This document shows, in pieces, positions 62,256-64,000 of a stretch of 64,000 bases of DNA (its first letter is position 1; each line of letters begins with the position of its first letter). Position numbers and translations under genes: made by a program. A model generated the notes under the pieces. The model was not told the DNA's origin, searched no databases, and saw only the letters and a list, made by a program, of their open reading frames with translations. The stretch comes from Achromobacter sp. RTa. GTDB taxonomy: Bacteria; Pseudomonadota; Gammaproteobacteria; Burkholderiales; Burkholderiaceae_B. The stretch spans positions 103,999 through 167,998 of the forward strand of contig NZ_JPYO01000045.1 of assembly GCF_000757485.1 (NCBI RefSeq). Direction: 5' to 3'.

Positions 62256-63533
62256 ATGGAACCCTGGCTTCGAGCCGCCGCCAACGATGCGGCGCTGATG
62301 AGTGATTTCAAGACGGTCTGCGGCTTTGGCGGACGCATGTCCGGCAGCGGGCAGGACGATGCCGCCATGGCGTGGGCCATGGCGCGCGCCGGGGAGGTAG
62401 CCGCAGCCGCCCGGACGCTGACCGTGCCCTACGATGCCTGGCGTTGCGGGGCCGCCAACCTGGAATTGCTGGGGGCGGCGCGCCAGCCCTTGGCTTGCCG
62501 GCCTTTGCTGCGCTCGGCGTCCACGCCGGAGGGCGGGCTGGAATTGGACGTCGTCGACGCGGGGCGTGGGCGTCCCGAGGATTTCGCCCGGCTCGGCGAT
62601 CGGGCGCGCGGCCGCGCCGTGCTGGTGCGCCACGAGTACCCGTTCACCGGCGACCACGTGCACCGGCGCCGCAAGTACGACATGGCGGTTGAGGCGGGCG
62701 CCGCGGCGTTCCTGATCGCCAACAATGTGCCCGGCCAAGGCGTGCTGTCCGGCTCGTCGGGCAGGCCGCGCGGCGGCGCGGGCATTCCCGCGGCCTACAT
62801 CGACCATGAAGGGGGCGCGGCGCTGGCGTCCGCCTGCGAGGCGGGGGCGGCGCGCGTGCGCATCGCGGTCAGCGGCGAGGAGGTCGAAGACGCGCGCGCA
62901 AGCGTCGGCATCGCGGAGATTCCGGGCGGCCGCGATGGCGTGATCGTCATCAGCGCCCACATGGACGGGCACGATCTGGGCGTCAGCGCGCTGGACAACG
63001 GCACGGGCGTGGCGGCCGCGCTGGCCGCGTTCCGAGCGCTGGCGGCGCGGGTCGGGCCGGACACGCCCAGCCTGCGGCTTTGCTTTTTCTGCGCCGAGGA
63101 ATGGGCGCTGACCGGTTCGGCGCGCTACTTGGCGGAACTCGCGCCCGCCGAGCGGGCGCGCATCAAGTTCGACATCAATCTCGATACGGTGGCCGGCGAT
63201 GCAAGCCTGACGGCGCTGATCAGCGATTTCCCGGCGCTGGCGGCGGTCGTGAAGGATGCCGGCGACGCCAGCGGCGTGGCGGTGGGGACCTGGCTGCCCT
63301 TGATGCCGAATTCCGACCATGCCAACTTTGCGCGCCATGGCATTCCGGCATTGCGCCTGCTGGCCGGATTCGGCAAGCCGGAGTCGCGCGTCAACAACAT
63401 TCTGTCGGCGGGCGACGTCCCCGCCATCATCGAGGAAGCCGAGTTGCGCCAGGCCGTGGCGGTCACTTGCGCGTTGGCGGACGCCGCCTTGCGGATGAGC
63501 GACGCGCAGCTCGCGTCCTTGGCGTCCAGATAG
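62256..63533 (+). CDS. M28-family metallopeptidase (aminopeptidase-like), cytoplasmic
   Basis: A 425-residue M28 peptidase with a protease-associated insert at about residues 90-205. The two-zinc site is complete: His235 in SAHMDGHD, bridging Asp247 in LDNGTG, catalytic Glu281 and Glu282 in FFCAEEW, Asp310 in NLDTVAG and His355 in NSDHANFAR. No signal peptide is seen, which is unusual for M28 aminopeptidases and suggests action on an imported substrate in the cytoplasm, perhaps N-acyl amino acid or dipeptide hydrolysis. The neighbouring Bug gene is consistent with this but does not prove it. Confidence 0.9.
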   Translation: MEPWLRAAANDAALMSDFKTVCGFGGRMSGSGQDDAAMAWAMARAGEVAAAARTLTVPYDAWRCGAANLELLGAARQPLACRPLLRSASTPEGGLELDVVDAGRGRPEDFARLGDRARGRAVLVRHEYPFTGDHVHRRRKYDMAVEAGAAAFLIANNVPGQGVLSGSSGRPRGGAGIPAAYIDHEGGAALASACEAGAARVRIAVSGEEVEDARASVGIAEIPGGRDGVIVISAHMDGHDLGVSALDNGTGVAAALAAFRALAARVGPDTPSLRLCFFCAEEWALTGSARYLAELAPAERARIKFDINLDTVAGDASLTALISDFPALAAVVKDAGDASGVAVGTWLPLMPNSDHANFARHGIPALRLLAGFGKPESRVNNILSAGDVPAIIEEAELRQAVAVTCALADAALRMSDAQLASLASR

Positions 63534-63545
63534 ACAGCGGGCGCG

Positions 63546-64000
63546 CTACTGCCTGCCCAGGCTGATGCCGTCGCGGATGCGCCGGAAGGCGGGCAGGGCG
63601 GCCGCCATGCCGTCGCGCGTGGTGGTGCAGTTCATGGAGACCCGCAGCGTGAGGGTATCGACGAGCGCGGTGTATTGCAGCAGCCGCTCGCGATCCGGCC
63701 CGCCGGCGGGCGGGGCGACGAAGTCCACGCCCCGGGCCCCGTGCAGCTCGAATGCCTGGCGTTCTTCGAGCCCTACGCCGTGCTCGGCCTGCGCGGCCTT
63801 GGCGGCGACCAGCCGGGCCTCCGCCGTAAGGGGCGTGCCCGCGCCGGGACGGGTCTTCAGCGTCTTGCGCGGCGCAGCGAAGCCGATGCCGCACAGCGCG
63901 TCGGCGGCCCCCGCCGAGGGTGGAGCGCCGGTGGCGCTGGCAATCTGGACGAGCACGTCGAACTCCGGCGTGCGGCCGGTGCGCAGGATCTGGTAGGGGG
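63546..64000 (-). CDS. Unrecognised protein, C-terminal part (truncated by window end)
   Basis: The last 151 or so codons of a minus-strand gene whose start is beyond the window. The visible residues include RTGRTPEFDVLVQIASATG, a conserved-looking block ARGVDFVAPPAGGPDRERLL, and the end NCTTTRDGMAAALPAFRRIRDGISL. The frame is open to the window edge and its codon use looks like that of the neighbours. I do not recognise the family. It converges on the M28 gene with a 12-bp gap, so it probably belongs to a different transcript. Confidence 0.65.
   Translation of the reverse strand, partial: PYQILRTGRTPEFDVLVQIASATGAPPSAGAADALCGIGFAAPRKTLKTRPGAGTPLTAEARLVAAKAAQAEHGVGLEERQAFELHGARGVDFVAPPAGGPDRERLLQYTALVDTLTLRVSMNCTTTRDGMAAALPAFRRIRDGISLGRQ

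Noticed and set aside
1-64000. CRISPR arrays, tRNA genes, rRNA genes, phage or transposase genes
   Set aside because: I looked for regular repeats, tRNA T-loop sequences and transposase motifs and saw none. A tRNA scan would be needed to be sure about single tRNAs.

Overview
The window is a high-GC, densely coded stretch of a betaproteobacterial chromosome, most likely from the family Alcaligenaceae (Bordetella or Achromobacter type). The grounds are the many Bug-type periplasmic solute receptors (five), the many class III CoA-transferases (four), the end of an isc operon, and the style of the housekeeping genes. GC content was judged by eye and not computed. No rRNA, tRNA, CRISPR array, phage or insertion sequence was seen, and no gap between genes exceeds about 300 bp.

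Layout. 1-1290 is the end of an isc iron-sulfur operon (hscA end, fdx, iscX) with a clear terminator. 1510-3346 holds a tandem methylglyoxal-synthase-like gene and a LysR regulator. 3472-6459 is a Bug receptor, CoA-transferase and crotonase operon. 6456-16029 is a TetR-linked locus with a Liv-type ABC importer, acyl-CoA ligase and thiolase, plus a divergent crotonase; a palindrome for the TetR protein lies between the two directions. 16039-24182 is a housekeeping block: a small membrane protein, lysS, an SDR, prfB (with a programmed +1 frameshift), an MFS transporter, recJ and an RpfE-like gene. A large palindromic repeat separates the MFS gene and recJ. 24313-29247 holds lolC, lolD, a TatD nuclease and a two-component system. 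29459-35223 is an iron-siderophore uptake operon (TonB-dependent receptor and a CeuBCDE/YclNOPQ-type ABC importer) behind a Fur-box-like site. 35242-36256 is thiM under a TPP riboswitch.

From 36318 to the right end the window is mostly catabolic islands. 36318-44515 holds a MarR/oxidoreductase pair facing MaoC, acyl-CoA dehydrogenase, BKACE, CoA-transferase, crotonase, CitE-like lyase and Bug genes. This set resembles bacterial itaconate or related C5-dicarboxylate degradation: CoA activation, hydration, then cleavage to acetyl-CoA and pyruvate. After comEC, 47122-53209 holds a LysR regulator, two CoA-transferases, a Nu-class-like glutathione transferase, a Bug receptor and a kappa-GST/HCCA-isomerase-like protein; I do not recognise this pathway. 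53283-60062 is a GntR-controlled operon for hydroxy-acid oxidation (Ldh2-type dehydrogenase, iron alcohol dehydrogenase, succinate-semialdehyde-type dehydrogenase, isopropylmalate/tartrate-type dehydrogenase, Bug). 60121-64000 carries a GcvA-like LysR regulator, a Bug receptor, an M28 peptidase and the end of an unrecognised gene.

Shared logic: a Bug receptor probably captures an organic acid. A CoA-transferase or dehydrogenase then starts its breakdown, and crotonase or lyase enzymes carry it to central metabolism. Each island has its own regulator. No TctA/TctB membrane partners are present, so the receptors are orphans within this window.
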